Assembly: GCA_965206975.1 (NCBI GenBank)
Contig: OZ242253.1
Coordinates: 1,860,001 to 1,924,000, forward strand
DNA from: JAAXGI01 sp965206975
Lineage (GTDB): Bacteria > Gemmatimonadota > Gemmatimonadetes > Longimicrobiales > Gaopeijiaceae
DNA length: 64,000 bases
Direction: 5' to 3'
In this document: positions 8,247-16,769 of the stretch, piece after piece
Position numbering within the stretch: the first letter of the stretch is position 1
Layout: the number at the start of each line of letters is the position of its first letter
Program-made: the position numbers and the translations under genes
Notes under the pieces: model-generated
The model's database searches: none
Told to the model about the DNA's origin: nothing
What the model saw: the letters and a program-made list of their open reading frames with translations, nothing else

Positions 8247-9254
8247 TCACCTCCCCATCGGTGCGAGCCCACCGGCCCTGCCGTCACTGCATAGGTGCTT
8301 CCGGGGGAAACGGCCACGCCGCTCAGCGGGCACACGGAAGCGACAGACTCGCCCGCTCCCGGCTAGCAGCCGTCGAACTCCAGGGACAGGAGGCTGGTTC
8401 TCTGCCCGCCGGCTCTGCTCACCATCCACTGGCGCGTGTAGAGTCTCGCCTGCCCGTTGACGGGCACCCGGACGCCGGGTTGACCCTCCTCCGCCGAATG
8501 CGAGGCTGCCGCTGTACGTTCCGATCCCGGGTCTGTATCCGTAGAACTCGGCCATCGCGATGGACTCGACGGGGATGCCCCGAAGCTCGGCGCCGGCGGC
8601 GACCATCTCCAGCCCGTCGAGGCAGACGAGAAGCGTGGCGGTAGATCCGCGGGCGTAGCGACACAGGAACACGGTGGCAGGATCCGGATACGAGTCGGTC
8701 AGGCAGTCACGTGTGTTCGACACGTGCCGCACCACGAGGTCGAAGGCGTCGCCAGCCCCGAACCGTGCGAGCGCCTCCCGGTCCAAGACCCGGGACGGAA
8801 CGGCGAACGCCCTCCGCCTCGCGGTCAGCGCCTCGACCACGATCTCGAGCTCCGTCTCCCCGACAACCGTCACCCCGTCCACCTCGATCGCAACGGGCGG
8901 GAGCCTCAGCACCGAGAGCTGCGACGGCGCCGAGTCCGCCAGGGCGAACTCGGTAGCTTCGTAGCCGAACTGTTCCGCGATCAGGACGAACGGGGCCTCG
9001 CGGTCGAGCTCGATCGCGAAGGCCCCGAGCGAGTCCGAGACGGCTACCGATTCCGAATCGGGACTGCGGACGAGGGCTCCGTGAATAGGGTTCTCGGACA
9101 CTGCATCCTCGACCCTCCCATGGATCACGACGCCCGCCTGGGCGCTCAGGGCGAGGGGCAGCGTCAACGGGCACAGAGCCGACAGGAAGGCGCGGAGCAC
9201 GCGCCTCGTCGCCGCCCCATCGTCGCGATCCCGCAGATTCTGCGGTCCTGCCAT
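8247..9254 (-). CDS. Secreted carboxypeptidase-regulatory-domain / plug-like protein, probably frameshifted at 3' end
   Basis: The ATG at 9254 gives a Sec-type leader (LRAFLSALCPLTLPLALSAQA), then a carboxypeptidase-regulatory-like fold (VIHGRVEDAVSENPIHGALV, GAFAIELD, GYEATEF) and a segment like an isolated TonB-receptor plug (LAFGAGD-type region, LLVCLDGLEM, ELRGIPVESIAMAEFYGYRPG). After GSLAFGGGG, near base 8475, the frame turns Arg/Pro-rich. A neighbouring frame instead gives QARLYTRQWMVSRAGGQ and then LLSLEFDGC with a stop at 8363, which looks like the natural end. I therefore suspect a single-base frameshift (or sequencing error) near 8475. Role unknown; probably periplasmic or outer-membrane associated. 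Confidence 0.65.
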   Translation of the reverse strand: MAGPQNLRDRDDGAATRRVLRAFLSALCPLTLPLALSAQAGVVIHGRVEDAVSENPIHGALVRSPDSESVAVSDSLGAFAIELDREAPFVLIAEQFGYEATEFALADSAPSQLSVLRLPPVAIEVDGVTVVGETELEIVVEALTARRRAFAVPSRVLDREALARFGAGDAFDLVVRHVSNTRDCLTDSYPDPATVFLCRYARGSTATLLVCLDGLEMVAAGAELRGIPVESIAMAEFYGYRPGIGTYSGSLAFGGGGSTRRPGARQRAGETLHAPVDGEQSRRAENQPPVPGVRRLLAGSGRVCRFRVPAERRGRFPRKHLCSDGRAGGLAPMGR

Positions 9255-9866
9255 GGCCGCCCCCGTGGCGACAGGAACCCCGGCGTACCGCGGGCGCTCG
9301 CGAGGAGCGCCACCTGCCGAAAAGCGCGCCGTTCTCGTCCCCTGCCGGTCACACTGCGGCCGCAAGACCGCACCGTCAATCTTCGTCTCGTGTCAAGCGG
9401 CAAGCCGGGTGATGGGCGTGAGTACTCCCGGTCAGCGAGACGAACACGTCCGCCCTTTCCGGAGGCCGGTGCTCGCTTTCTTCCTCGGCGCGAGGGTCGA
9501 GGGGATCCTTCTCGGCCGCGACGAAATGGCTTGGCGGCAGCTCCCGCTCGAGCTCCTCGCGGTCCGCCGGGCGCTCCTCGTCCCCCGGCTCACCGCGTCT
9601 CGTCGTCGCCTCGGCACCTGCCTGACCCACCGGAGGAACGTCGACTTCGGGTCGAAGCTCACTTTGCCCGCGCCGGGTTGGAAATCGTCTCGAGGTTTCG
9701 GACAGCCCCACGTCGGCAGCCGCGTCCGGGGCCGCCACGAGTGACGGGCTACCCGCTGGAAATCCTCCGGCGCGACGAGTGTACAGGGGGGCGAAGCCCA
9801 GATGCGTGGCGTCGCGAACCGAGCGGCGAACGCCGGCCGGGCCGGAAACTCAGGAGGCATCGAGAC
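9255..9866. other. Spacer between divergent genes, no gene recognised
   Basis: About 610 bases separating the minus-strand regulatory-domain gene from the OsmC gene. Open frames exist on both strands because of high GC, but none has a recognisable domain or a convincing ribosome site. It should contain the two divergent promoters. A good ribosome site (caggaggc) lies at its right end before the OsmC start. Confidence 0.5.
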
Positions 9867-10313
9867 ATGTCGGAGCATCGCGCCACGATCGAATGGGAGA
9901 GGGGCCCTGCCGAATTCAAGTACGCATCCTATCCTCGCGATCACACGTGGACATTCGAAGGCGGGATTCGAGTCGACGCATCCGCTGCGCCCGGCTACCT
10001 CGGGAACCCGGACTGCCTGGATCCCGAGGAGTCGTACGTCGCATCGCTCTCCAGCTGCCACATGCTCACCGTCTTGGCGATCGCCGCCCGGGAGGGGCTC
10101 GTCGTGGATCGGTACCGGGATGCGGCCGTGGGCTACATGGGAAGGAATGCGGATGGGAAGATGACCGTTGCCCGTGTGGTGCTCCGTCCCGAGGTCTCCT
10201 TCGGATCCCCGGTGCCGTCGCCGGAGGCGCTCAAGACGCTCCACGAGATCGCGCACGGAGAGTGCTTCATCGCCAACTCGGTTCACACTTCGGTGACGGT
10301 CGAGGGGGGATGA
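9867..10313 (+). CDS. OsmC/Ohr-family protein
   Basis: 148 residues, the normal OsmC size. The start is set by aggaggc ten bases before ATG; the longer open frame upstream has no ribosome site. OsmC-family proteins are cytoplasmic thiol peroxidases acting on organic hydroperoxides through two cysteines. Here YVASLSSCHMLTVL carries the first conserved cysteine, and the second appears in HGECFIAN near the C-terminus, so both expected positions are filled. The N-terminal WERGPAEFKY and WTFEGG segments fit the OsmC-like branch acting on acyl or hydroperoxide substrates. It stands alone, with no MarR-type OhrR regulator next to it. Confidence 0.88.
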   Translation: MSEHRATIEWERGPAEFKYASYPRDHTWTFEGGIRVDASAAPGYLGNPDCLDPEESYVASLSSCHMLTVLAIAAREGLVVDRYRDAAVGYMGRNADGKMTVARVVLRPEVSFGSPVPSPEALKTLHEIAHGECFIANSVHTSVTVEGG

Positions 10314-10630
10314 TGTCGCCGGGCGAGCGGGAGGACGGTAGGGTCGCCGGGGCAGTGGCCGGGACGTTTCATGGATGACGTGACGCAGGCTCGCCGAGGG
10401 GCATCAACGAAGTGGGACATTGCTGTTTCAACACTACGCAAGGGCTCCGTTGACTCTGCTTGCGTTCTACTCAGCCCCCCTGCATCTTGATGGATGCCTA
10501 TTCATCTTGGGCGCAGCTCCCCTTCGTCAAGAGGGAGTAATCAGCGATTGCTCCATGTTCGCTCGTCAAGCCTATGCTCGCTGGCCCCGTGAGGAGGCGG
10601 GCTAGGGGCTCACCTATAGGCAGATAGGAA
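10314..10630. other. Upstream region of DUF1592 gene
   Basis: 317 bases of lower GC than the surroundings. No gene was recognised; a 61-codon frame at 10420-10605 has no ribosome site or recognisable motif. The AT-rich stretch (tgctgtttcaacactacgc and after) is the likely promoter region for the downstream cassette. Confidence 0.4.
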
Positions 10631-13198
10631 ATGTGCGCCATGAAACGGAAAATGGCGAAGGAACGTCCCCCCACGGGGCAAGCATCGATCCTCGCGTTTC
10701 TGCTCGTTGGCGGGGTCGGCATGGGTCTCGTGGGTTGTCTCCGGTCGACGTTGCCCCAGCAGGCACCATCAGAAGTCATGACACCAGCGGTCTCCCTTGG
10801 TTCAGGGCCGGCTCCGGCTGATCATAGGGCGACTCTGGATCGGTATTGTGTCTTTTGCCACAACGAGGCAGCCTTGACCGCTGGGACTGCACCCGGGGGT
10901 CTTGCGCTCGACCTTTTGGACGTCGAGACGCCCAGCACCAATCCGGAAGCGTGGGAGCGGGTGATCGATAAGGTTCGGACAGGCATGATGCCGCCGGCTG
11001 GGATGCCGCGCCCGGATCCGGAGACGTATGCCGCCCTGGCGAGCTGGCTAGAGACGGAAATTGACCGGGCGGCGCCGGCGAATGTGAACCCGGGTCGGAT
11101 CAGTGCCGTCCACCGCATGAATCGAATGGAATACAACAATGCCATTCGCGATCTCTTGGCGCTCGACGTGGATGTGAGGGATCTTCTGCCGGGCGATGAG
11201 GTGACGGACGGCAGCTTCGACAACCTTGCCGAGAGCCTCTCCCTTACGACGGCCCACGTGGAACGCTACATGTCCGTGGCCCGTATGCTCACGCGCCGGG
11301 CGGTGGGTCTTCCGCCCAGGAGCCCAGAGGGTGGGGTGTTCGAGGTCGATAGATACTTGGAGCAGGACCGCCGGATGGGCGAGGAACTGCCGCTCGGCTC
11401 TCGCGGTGGTATCGCCGTTCCCTACTACTTTCCCGTCGACGGTGAATATACCATCGGAGTTGACTTCTGGCGGCAATATGTGGACTACATCATCGGCTTG
11501 GGGTGGCCGCAAACCCTCGAGTTCCGAATCGACGGTCAGCTGGTGGGGCGGTCCACGGTAGGAGGCCCTCCGGGCCGGCCCGCCCCCACCGGCGGTTTTG
11601 CCGGCAGAGCCACCGGCTTCGGTGACCCCGATTGGGAAGCGTACATGCACAACGCGGTGGATGATGTAGGGGCCCGCTTCCAGGTCGAGGCGGGATCCCA
11701 CGCTGTCAGCGTCTCGTTCGTCCGGGAACAATGGGAGTCGGAGCGTTTGCCTCAAATGCCCTTTAGGGGGAGGGGAATAAACAACGACGAGCGGTATATG
11801 GGTTACGCGCTGCTGCGTTCGATCGATATTGCAGGCCCTCACGAAGTCTCCGCCTGGGGGGAGGACCTCGACACCCCCAGCCGTCAAGAGATCTTTGTCT
11901 GTCACCCACGGCGTGGTGCGGAGGACGAGGCGTGCGCCACAGAGATCCTATCCCGGATGGCCCGTCGCGGCTATCGTCGCTCCGCAACAGACGGAGAAGT
12001 GCAGACGCTGCTCGAGTTCTTCGATATGGGTCGAGAGGAGGGTGGAAGCTTTGATGAGGGGATTCAACTCGCGCTCGAGCGACTCCTGGTCAGCCCCGCC
12101 TTCCTCCTCCGGGTCTATGAGGACCCGACGCAGGTGGAGCCAGGAGAGATCTATCGCCTGAGTGATCTGGAACTAGCCTCGCGCTTGTCGTTCTTCCTGT
12201 GGAGCAGCATACCGGACGAGCGCCTGCTGGACCTGGCCGAGCGAGGACAGCTCACGGATCCGATGATCCTGGAGCAGGAAGTCCGACGAATGCTGGCCGA
12301 CCCTCGGGCCACCGAGACGCTCGCGACCGATTTCATTGCCCAGTGGCTCGAGTTGCGCCGCCTGGACGAAGTGGTGGTCGAGGACCGGCGATACCCGCAT
12401 TACGACCAGAATGTGGTGGAGGCATTCCGGGAGGAGACGGAGCTGTTTGTCGCCAGTACACTGCGCGAGGACCGCAGTGTACTGGACTTGATTCGAGCGG
12501 ACTATACGTACGTCAACGAGCGGCTGGCGCGGCACTACGGGATTCCGGGGGTCTATGGGTCCAAGTTTCGGCGGGTCACCCTGCCGGACCTTGAGCAGCG
12601 TGGGGGGTTGCTCGGCCACGGATCCATATTGTCCGTAACGGCGTATCCGGACCGTACGTCGCCGGTGATCCGTGGCAAGTATCTGCTGACCAACTTTCTC
12701 GGGACGCCGCCGCCGCCGCCGCCTGACAACTTGGTCACCGACCTGGCCGAAGGGGGAGAATCCGTCCCTCCATCGATACGCGAGCGGCTGGAACAGCACC
12801 GTGAGAATCCCGCGTGTTTCAGTTGTCACGCGGTGATCGATCCTCCGGGTTTCGCGCTTGAGAACTTTGACGCTCTCGGAGGGTGGCGCATCAGAGACGA
12901 ATCGGGCAACCCGATCGACGTCGGGGGAACCATGCCGAACGGCATGGAGGTTCAGGGGTTGGCGGACCTGCGGTCGTACCTGCTCGACAATACTGAGTCG
13001 TTTGTTGGCGTTGTGACCGAGAAGCTCATGGTCTACGCGCTGGGGCGCCCGCTCGAATACTACGACGGGCCGACAGCGCGTCAGATCGTCCGGGACGCTG
13101 CGGCGGATGACTATAGCTGGTCGTCGATTGTTCTCGGGGTCGTCCGGAGTCCGGCGTTCCTCATGAGGAACGCGTCCGAGGAGGTGTCGGCGGACTGA
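10631..13198 (+). CDS. DUF1592/DUF1588-type cytochrome c lipoprotein (planctomycete-type)
   Basis: 855 residues. Start at 10631 or 10640; the latter fits the ribosome site better. N-terminal lipoprotein signal ending GLVGCL. A c-type haem motif CVFCH (about residue 73) sits in a cytochrome-like segment, followed by DUF1587 (VHRMNRMEYNNAIRDLL, about 160), a carbohydrate-binding-like middle, DUF1592 (LASRLSFFLWSSIPD, about 515), DUF1588 (RGGLLGHGSILSVTAYPDRTSP) with a second haem motif CFSCH (about 728), and DUF1585 at the C-terminus (KLMVYALGRPLEYYD). This is the full domain order of the family. It is followed by a DUF1552 gene, its usual partner. The family function is not established; an extracytoplasmic redox role is inferred from the haems. 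Confidence 0.93.
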   Translation: MCAMKRKMAKERPPTGQASILAFLLVGGVGMGLVGCLRSTLPQQAPSEVMTPAVSLGSGPAPADHRATLDRYCVFCHNEAALTAGTAPGGLALDLLDVETPSTNPEAWERVIDKVRTGMMPPAGMPRPDPETYAALASWLETEIDRAAPANVNPGRISAVHRMNRMEYNNAIRDLLALDVDVRDLLPGDEVTDGSFDNLAESLSLTTAHVERYMSVARMLTRRAVGLPPRSPEGGVFEVDRYLEQDRRMGEELPLGSRGGIAVPYYFPVDGEYTIGVDFWRQYVDYIIGLGWPQTLEFRIDGQLVGRSTVGGPPGRPAPTGGFAGRATGFGDPDWEAYMHNAVDDVGARFQVEAGSHAVSVSFVREQWESERLPQMPFRGRGINNDERYMGYALLRSIDIAGPHEVSAWGEDLDTPSRQEIFVCHPRRGAEDEACATEILSRMARRGYRRSATDGEVQTLLEFFDMGREEGGSFDEGIQLALERLLVSPAFLLRVYEDPTQVEPGEIYRLSDLELASRLSFFLWSSIPDERLLDLAERGQLTDPMILEQEVRRMLADPRATETLATDFIAQWLELRRLDEVVVEDRRYPHYDQNVVEAFREETELFVASTLREDRSVLDLIRADYTYVNERLARHYGIPGVYGSKFRRVTLPDLEQRGGLLGHGSILSVTAYPDRTSPVIRGKYLLTNFLGTPPPPPPDNLVTDLAEGGESVPPSIRERLEQHRENPACFSCHAVIDPPGFALENFDALGGWRIRDESGNPIDVGGTMPNGMEVQGLADLRSYLLDNTESFVGVVTEKLMVYALGRPLEYYDGPTARQIVRDAAADDYSWSSIVLGVVRSPAFLMRNASEEVSAD

Positions 13199-13306
13199 AA
13201 CTTGCAAGCGCTGGTGGGAAAGACGCGATGGTTGGTGGAGGCTTGGTGGTGCTGTGCGCACAATGCGCGGGGCAAGAGACGCTGATGGTTCCAAAATAAG
13301 GAGTCA

Positions 13307-14677
13307 ATGATGAGGATCCTCACCGGGAAAGCGATGTCACGACGGACTCTTTTGCGGGGTCTTGGTGCGACGGTGGCGTTGCCGTTCCTGGACGCCATGG
13401 TTCCCGCATCAGGGAGAGGGCAGACCCGGGTGAAGCGTCCGCACCGATTCCAGGCCATCTACGTACCGAACGGGATGGCAATGCAGTACTGGACCCCGTC
13501 CGGGCAAGCGGGGAACTTCCAGGCCGATAAGACGTTCGAAGAGCCGCTTAAGCTCATGCCCATTCTCGAGCCGCTGGCGCCGTTCCGGGATCGGGTCACT
13601 CAGTTTTCAGGCCTCCATGCGAGCTGGGTCAACGTGCACGCGGGCGCCTCGGGCTCGTGGCTTACCGGCACGGACCGCGGGGGCGAAACTGAGGTGGACA
13701 TTTTCGCCGACGTGTCGATGGACCAGCTGCTAGCGAGGGAGTTGGGAAAGGAGACGCAGCTGGCATCGCTCCAGGTAGCGATGGATGCCCCTGCACTCGC
13801 AGGATCTTGTAGCATCGGCCAGAGCTGTGTATACACACACACGATCTCGTGGCTTAGCCCCACGCAGGCGTTGCCGATGGAGTACAACCCGCGCTCTGTC
13901 TTCGAGCGGCTGTTTGGAGACGCTGGCTCCACGGAACGGGCGGCGCGGGAGACGCGGCTACGTCAGCAAAAGAGCATTTTGGATTCTGTGATGGACGATC
14001 TGGCGGCCGTAAACAGGGCGGTTGGGCCGCAGGATAACGTCAGGGTCGAGCAGTTCGCGTCATCGATTCGTGACGTCGAACGGCGCATTCAGCTGGCCGA
14101 GGAACAGATCGACATCGAGCTGCCGGTCATGGATCAGCCTCAGGGTGCACCTTCCGACTATGAAGAGCATGCGGAACTGATGATGGACTTGCAGCTCTTG
14201 GCGCTACAGACGGACCTGACGCGCGTGATCACCTTCATGCTCGGCAAGGAGCTGAGCGGCCGCCAGTACCCTCAGGCTGGCGTGACCGAGGCGCACCATC
14301 CCCTGTCGCACCACAATCAAGCTCCGGAACTTGTCGCGCTGATGTCCAAGATCAACCTTTATCACATGGGGCTGTTCGCTGGATATCTGGCGAAGCTCGA
14401 TGCGACGCCTGACGTCGACGGCTCACTCCTGGACAATATGACCATTATGTATGGAGGGGGCATTTCCAACAGTAGCGGCCACGCCGGCGACAACTTGCCG
14501 ATAGTCCTGGTCGGCGGCGGAGCTGGACGCCTCCGGGGCGGTCGGCATCTCACCTTCCACGACACACCCATCCTGCCCAACCTCCTCGTTGCGCTGATGG
14601 ACAAGTTCGACATGCCGGTCGGACAGATCGGCTCCAGCACGGGCAAGCTGCCGATCGATGCGCTCTCCGGGGTGTAA
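13307..14677 (+). CDS. DUF1552 protein with Tat leader
   Basis: 456 residues. N-terminal SRRTLLRGLGATVALPFLDA is a twin-arginine leader. The rest is typical DUF1552: RFQAIYVPNGMAMQYW, an AASVDQLLA-type region and the C-terminal block SGHAGDNLPIVLVGGGAGRL. Ribosome site aaggag seven bases before ATG. Lies 108 bases after the DUF1592 gene, same strand, and is almost certainly co-transcribed. The two families co-occur widely; DUF1552 resembles the sulfatase/alkaline-phosphatase-like DUF1501 group, but no enzymatic activity can be claimed. Confidence 0.93.
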   Translation: MMRILTGKAMSRRTLLRGLGATVALPFLDAMVPASGRGQTRVKRPHRFQAIYVPNGMAMQYWTPSGQAGNFQADKTFEEPLKLMPILEPLAPFRDRVTQFSGLHASWVNVHAGASGSWLTGTDRGGETEVDIFADVSMDQLLARELGKETQLASLQVAMDAPALAGSCSIGQSCVYTHTISWLSPTQALPMEYNPRSVFERLFGDAGSTERAARETRLRQQKSILDSVMDDLAAVNRAVGPQDNVRVEQFASSIRDVERRIQLAEEQIDIELPVMDQPQGAPSDYEEHAELMMDLQLLALQTDLTRVITFMLGKELSGRQYPQAGVTEAHHPLSHHNQAPELVALMSKINLYHMGLFAGYLAKLDATPDVDGSLLDNMTIMYGGGISNSSGHAGDNLPIVLVGGGAGRLRGGRHLTFHDTPILPNLLVALMDKFDMPVGQIGSSTGKLPIDALSGV

Positions 14678-14810
14678 CTAGGGGCCGAGCTCGGCCGAGG
14701 CGATGGGTAATCTCGCATCTCTCGGCCGGGCTTTCGCTTGTGCGTTCGTCGAAGCGGACGTCTTGGCGAAAACGGTGACAGGAAGAGCGACTGAATGAGG
14801 GGAGGGGCAA

Positions 14811-16322
14811 ATGATGAGGAGATCAGGCGCGCGAACCTTGTTCGTATTCGGGCTGGCCTTGGTTCTGGGCGCGGCGGGCGTGCAAGATCCAGGGCTTGTC
14901 GACGCGGCCAAGGAGGCCGACTGGGACGTTGTGCGTGCTCTCCTACAAGAGGCGCCGGACGTGGATGCAGTCCGCGGGGACGGCACGACGGCGCTCATTT
15001 GGGCGAGCTACTGGGGCAATCCTGAAGTCGTTGATCTGTTGATCGGTGCCGGCGCCGATGTCAATGTGGCCAGCGATCTTGGAGTCACAGCGCTCTGGCC
15101 GGCGGCTGAGCACGGAAATGCGGCCGTAGCCGAGAGGTTGCTGGATGCCGGCGCGGACCCGAATGCCGCGCTGCTGTCGGGGGAGACGCCCGTGATGACA
15201 GCCGCGCGGGCGGGGTATGTTGAGGTTGTGCAGCTCCTGCTTGACAGGGGCGCCGACGCAAACCAGCGCGCGACCCGCGAGCATACGGCGCTCATGTGGG
15301 CGGCCGCGCAGAGCCACCCCGAAGTGGTCGACGCGCTGCTCGCGCATGGGGCCGATGTCCATGCCCGCTCGGGTTCATGGTCCCAATATTACCAAAAAGG
15401 TGGTGGGTCGGCTCCTCATCCTGACGACGAATTCTGGCTGCAGGAAGGGGGTTTCACGCCGCTGCTGTTCGCGGCGCGGGTGGGAGAACTCGAGTCGGCG
15501 AAGTTGCTCGTGGCTGCCGGAGCTGATGTGAACGACCAAACCGCAGGGGGCATGAGCGCTACGACGCTTGCGATCCATGCCGTCAGCCCGGCCGCTGGGT
15601 ACATTCCGGTTCCGGGAGAATTTCAGGGAGGTGGTGCAGTACTCCCGGCAGGTGCCTCATTCGCATCGCCCGATGCGTTACCGTCCAATGATGCAGAGGA
15701 ACTGGTGGAATTCCTGCTCGAGCAGGGTGCCGACCCGGGCTTGGATACATACGGCCACTCAGCGCTGCATGCGGCGATTCTCAGACGGAGCGAGAGGGCC
15801 GTCCGGGCCCTCCTGGCCCACGGTGCGGACCCGAACGTCCCACTTCAGTCCGCCATGAACTACCAACGCGATTCGTACGACTTCTACTTTGACCTCCCGT
15901 TGGAGGGAGCGACGGAGGGAGCGACGCCGTTTTGGCTGGCCGCCCGTTTTGGTCAACCGAACATCATGCGCATGCTGGCAGAGTATGGAGCCGATCCCCT
16001 GTGGGCACTCTACGTTGAAGGCTGGGGGGGCGGAAACAGGGCGCAGGGCTGGACAGTCAGGACAGAGGGCACGACCACGGCGGTGATGGCAGCGTTGGGG
16101 ATGCCTCGCGTAGTAGGCTTCGCGCAGCCTAACGACCGGGCTGAACGGGAGACCACGGTGCTCGAGGCCGTCAAGCTGGCGGTCGAACTCGGCGTCGATG
16201 TGAATGTGGCCAATGCCAATGGTAACACGGCCCTCGACGCCGCAAAGGGCCTTGGGTACCAACCCGTTATCGAGTTTCTGGTTGAGAACGGGGCCGTCGA
16301 CCGAGCAGGCTTGCCTCGCTAG
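14811..16322 (+). CDS. Secreted ankyrin-repeat protein
   Basis: 503 residues with a short Sec-type leader (LFVFGLALVLGAAGVQ) and then eight or nine ankyrin repeats recognisable by the G-T-T/A-L-x-x-A-x-x-x-G and LL-x-x-GAD pattern (for example GTTALIWASYWGN, LLDAGADPN, GHSALHAAI, LLAHGADPNVP). Two insertions between repeats (near residues 190 and 360, rich in Tyr, Gly and Pro) break the regular array. Good ribosome site (gaggggagggg). The gene completes the DUF1592-DUF1552-ankyrin trio. Its exported location fits a partner or scaffold for the other two, by inference. Confidence 0.9.
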   Translation: MMRRSGARTLFVFGLALVLGAAGVQDPGLVDAAKEADWDVVRALLQEAPDVDAVRGDGTTALIWASYWGNPEVVDLLIGAGADVNVASDLGVTALWPAAEHGNAAVAERLLDAGADPNAALLSGETPVMTAARAGYVEVVQLLLDRGADANQRATREHTALMWAAAQSHPEVVDALLAHGADVHARSGSWSQYYQKGGGSAPHPDDEFWLQEGGFTPLLFAARVGELESAKLLVAAGADVNDQTAGGMSATTLAIHAVSPAAGYIPVPGEFQGGGAVLPAGASFASPDALPSNDAEELVEFLLEQGADPGLDTYGHSALHAAILRRSERAVRALLAHGADPNVPLQSAMNYQRDSYDFYFDLPLEGATEGATPFWLAARFGQPNIMRMLAEYGADPLWALYVEGWGGGNRAQGWTVRTEGTTTAVMAALGMPRVVGFAQPNDRAERETTVLEAVKLAVELGVDVNVANANGNTALDAAKGLGYQPVIEFLVENGAVDRAGLPR

Positions 16323-16345
16323 GCGGCGGAAGATTCTTCCGCCGC
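16323..16345 (+). terminator. Hairpin after ankyrin gene
   Basis: A perfect 10-bp inverted repeat (gcggcggaag / cttccgccgc, 3-base loop) begins right after the ankyrin stop codon. No T-run follows, so it is either a weak terminator or an mRNA 3'-end stabiliser. Confidence 0.5.
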
Positions 16346-16769
16346 TAGATTCATCCTCGTCTGTCCGCCGGTTCGATTCCGACTTCGTTACGTTCGTCGA
16401 CGATCTGCTGTCGGACGCTTCGCTCACTGACCTTCACGTTCCGGCTTGATCCCGGCGAGGACCCCGGGCCCTGACCGAGGCCGAAGCGCTCCGCCTCGTC
16501 GAAGTCTTCAGCGACGACCCCTGGTGGGCCGAGCCATATCCGGGCGGGGACTGGTACGCCATTGCTTCGGTGTAGGTTAGCAGCCCCGGCTCATCTGCGC
16601 CGAATACTCGCGGTTCGCCGTGTCCGCGACACGCCGACCGCCTCTGATTTGACATCGTGCCGTTACGCCCTCCATCATGATCTTGGGTGCCCGCTGGGGC
16701 CCGTTTTCGGACTCCGAGGGATCGACGGCGGCGAGAGGCTAGCCATTTGACCTCCCGAGGAAGAACGCC
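16346..16769 (+). other. Intergenic region with possible broken small gene
   Basis: Two short frames look protein-like: FDSDFVTFVDDLLSDASL (about 16372-16449) and, in another frame, ALTEAEALRLVEVFSDDPWW then AEPYPGGDWYAIASV ending at TAG 16574. They may be parts of one decayed gene of unknown family. The region then leads to a clear ribosome site (cgaggaag) before the LeuC-like gene. Confidence 0.3.

Noticed and set aside
9376..9738. Acidic 120-codon minus-strand frame in the OsmC upstream region
   Set aside because: Low-complexity Glu/Arg/Pro composition, no recognisable motif, no clear start signal.
8724..9866. Upstream extension of the OsmC frame
   Set aside because: No ribosome site or homologous residues before ATG 9867; it overlaps the antisense gene.
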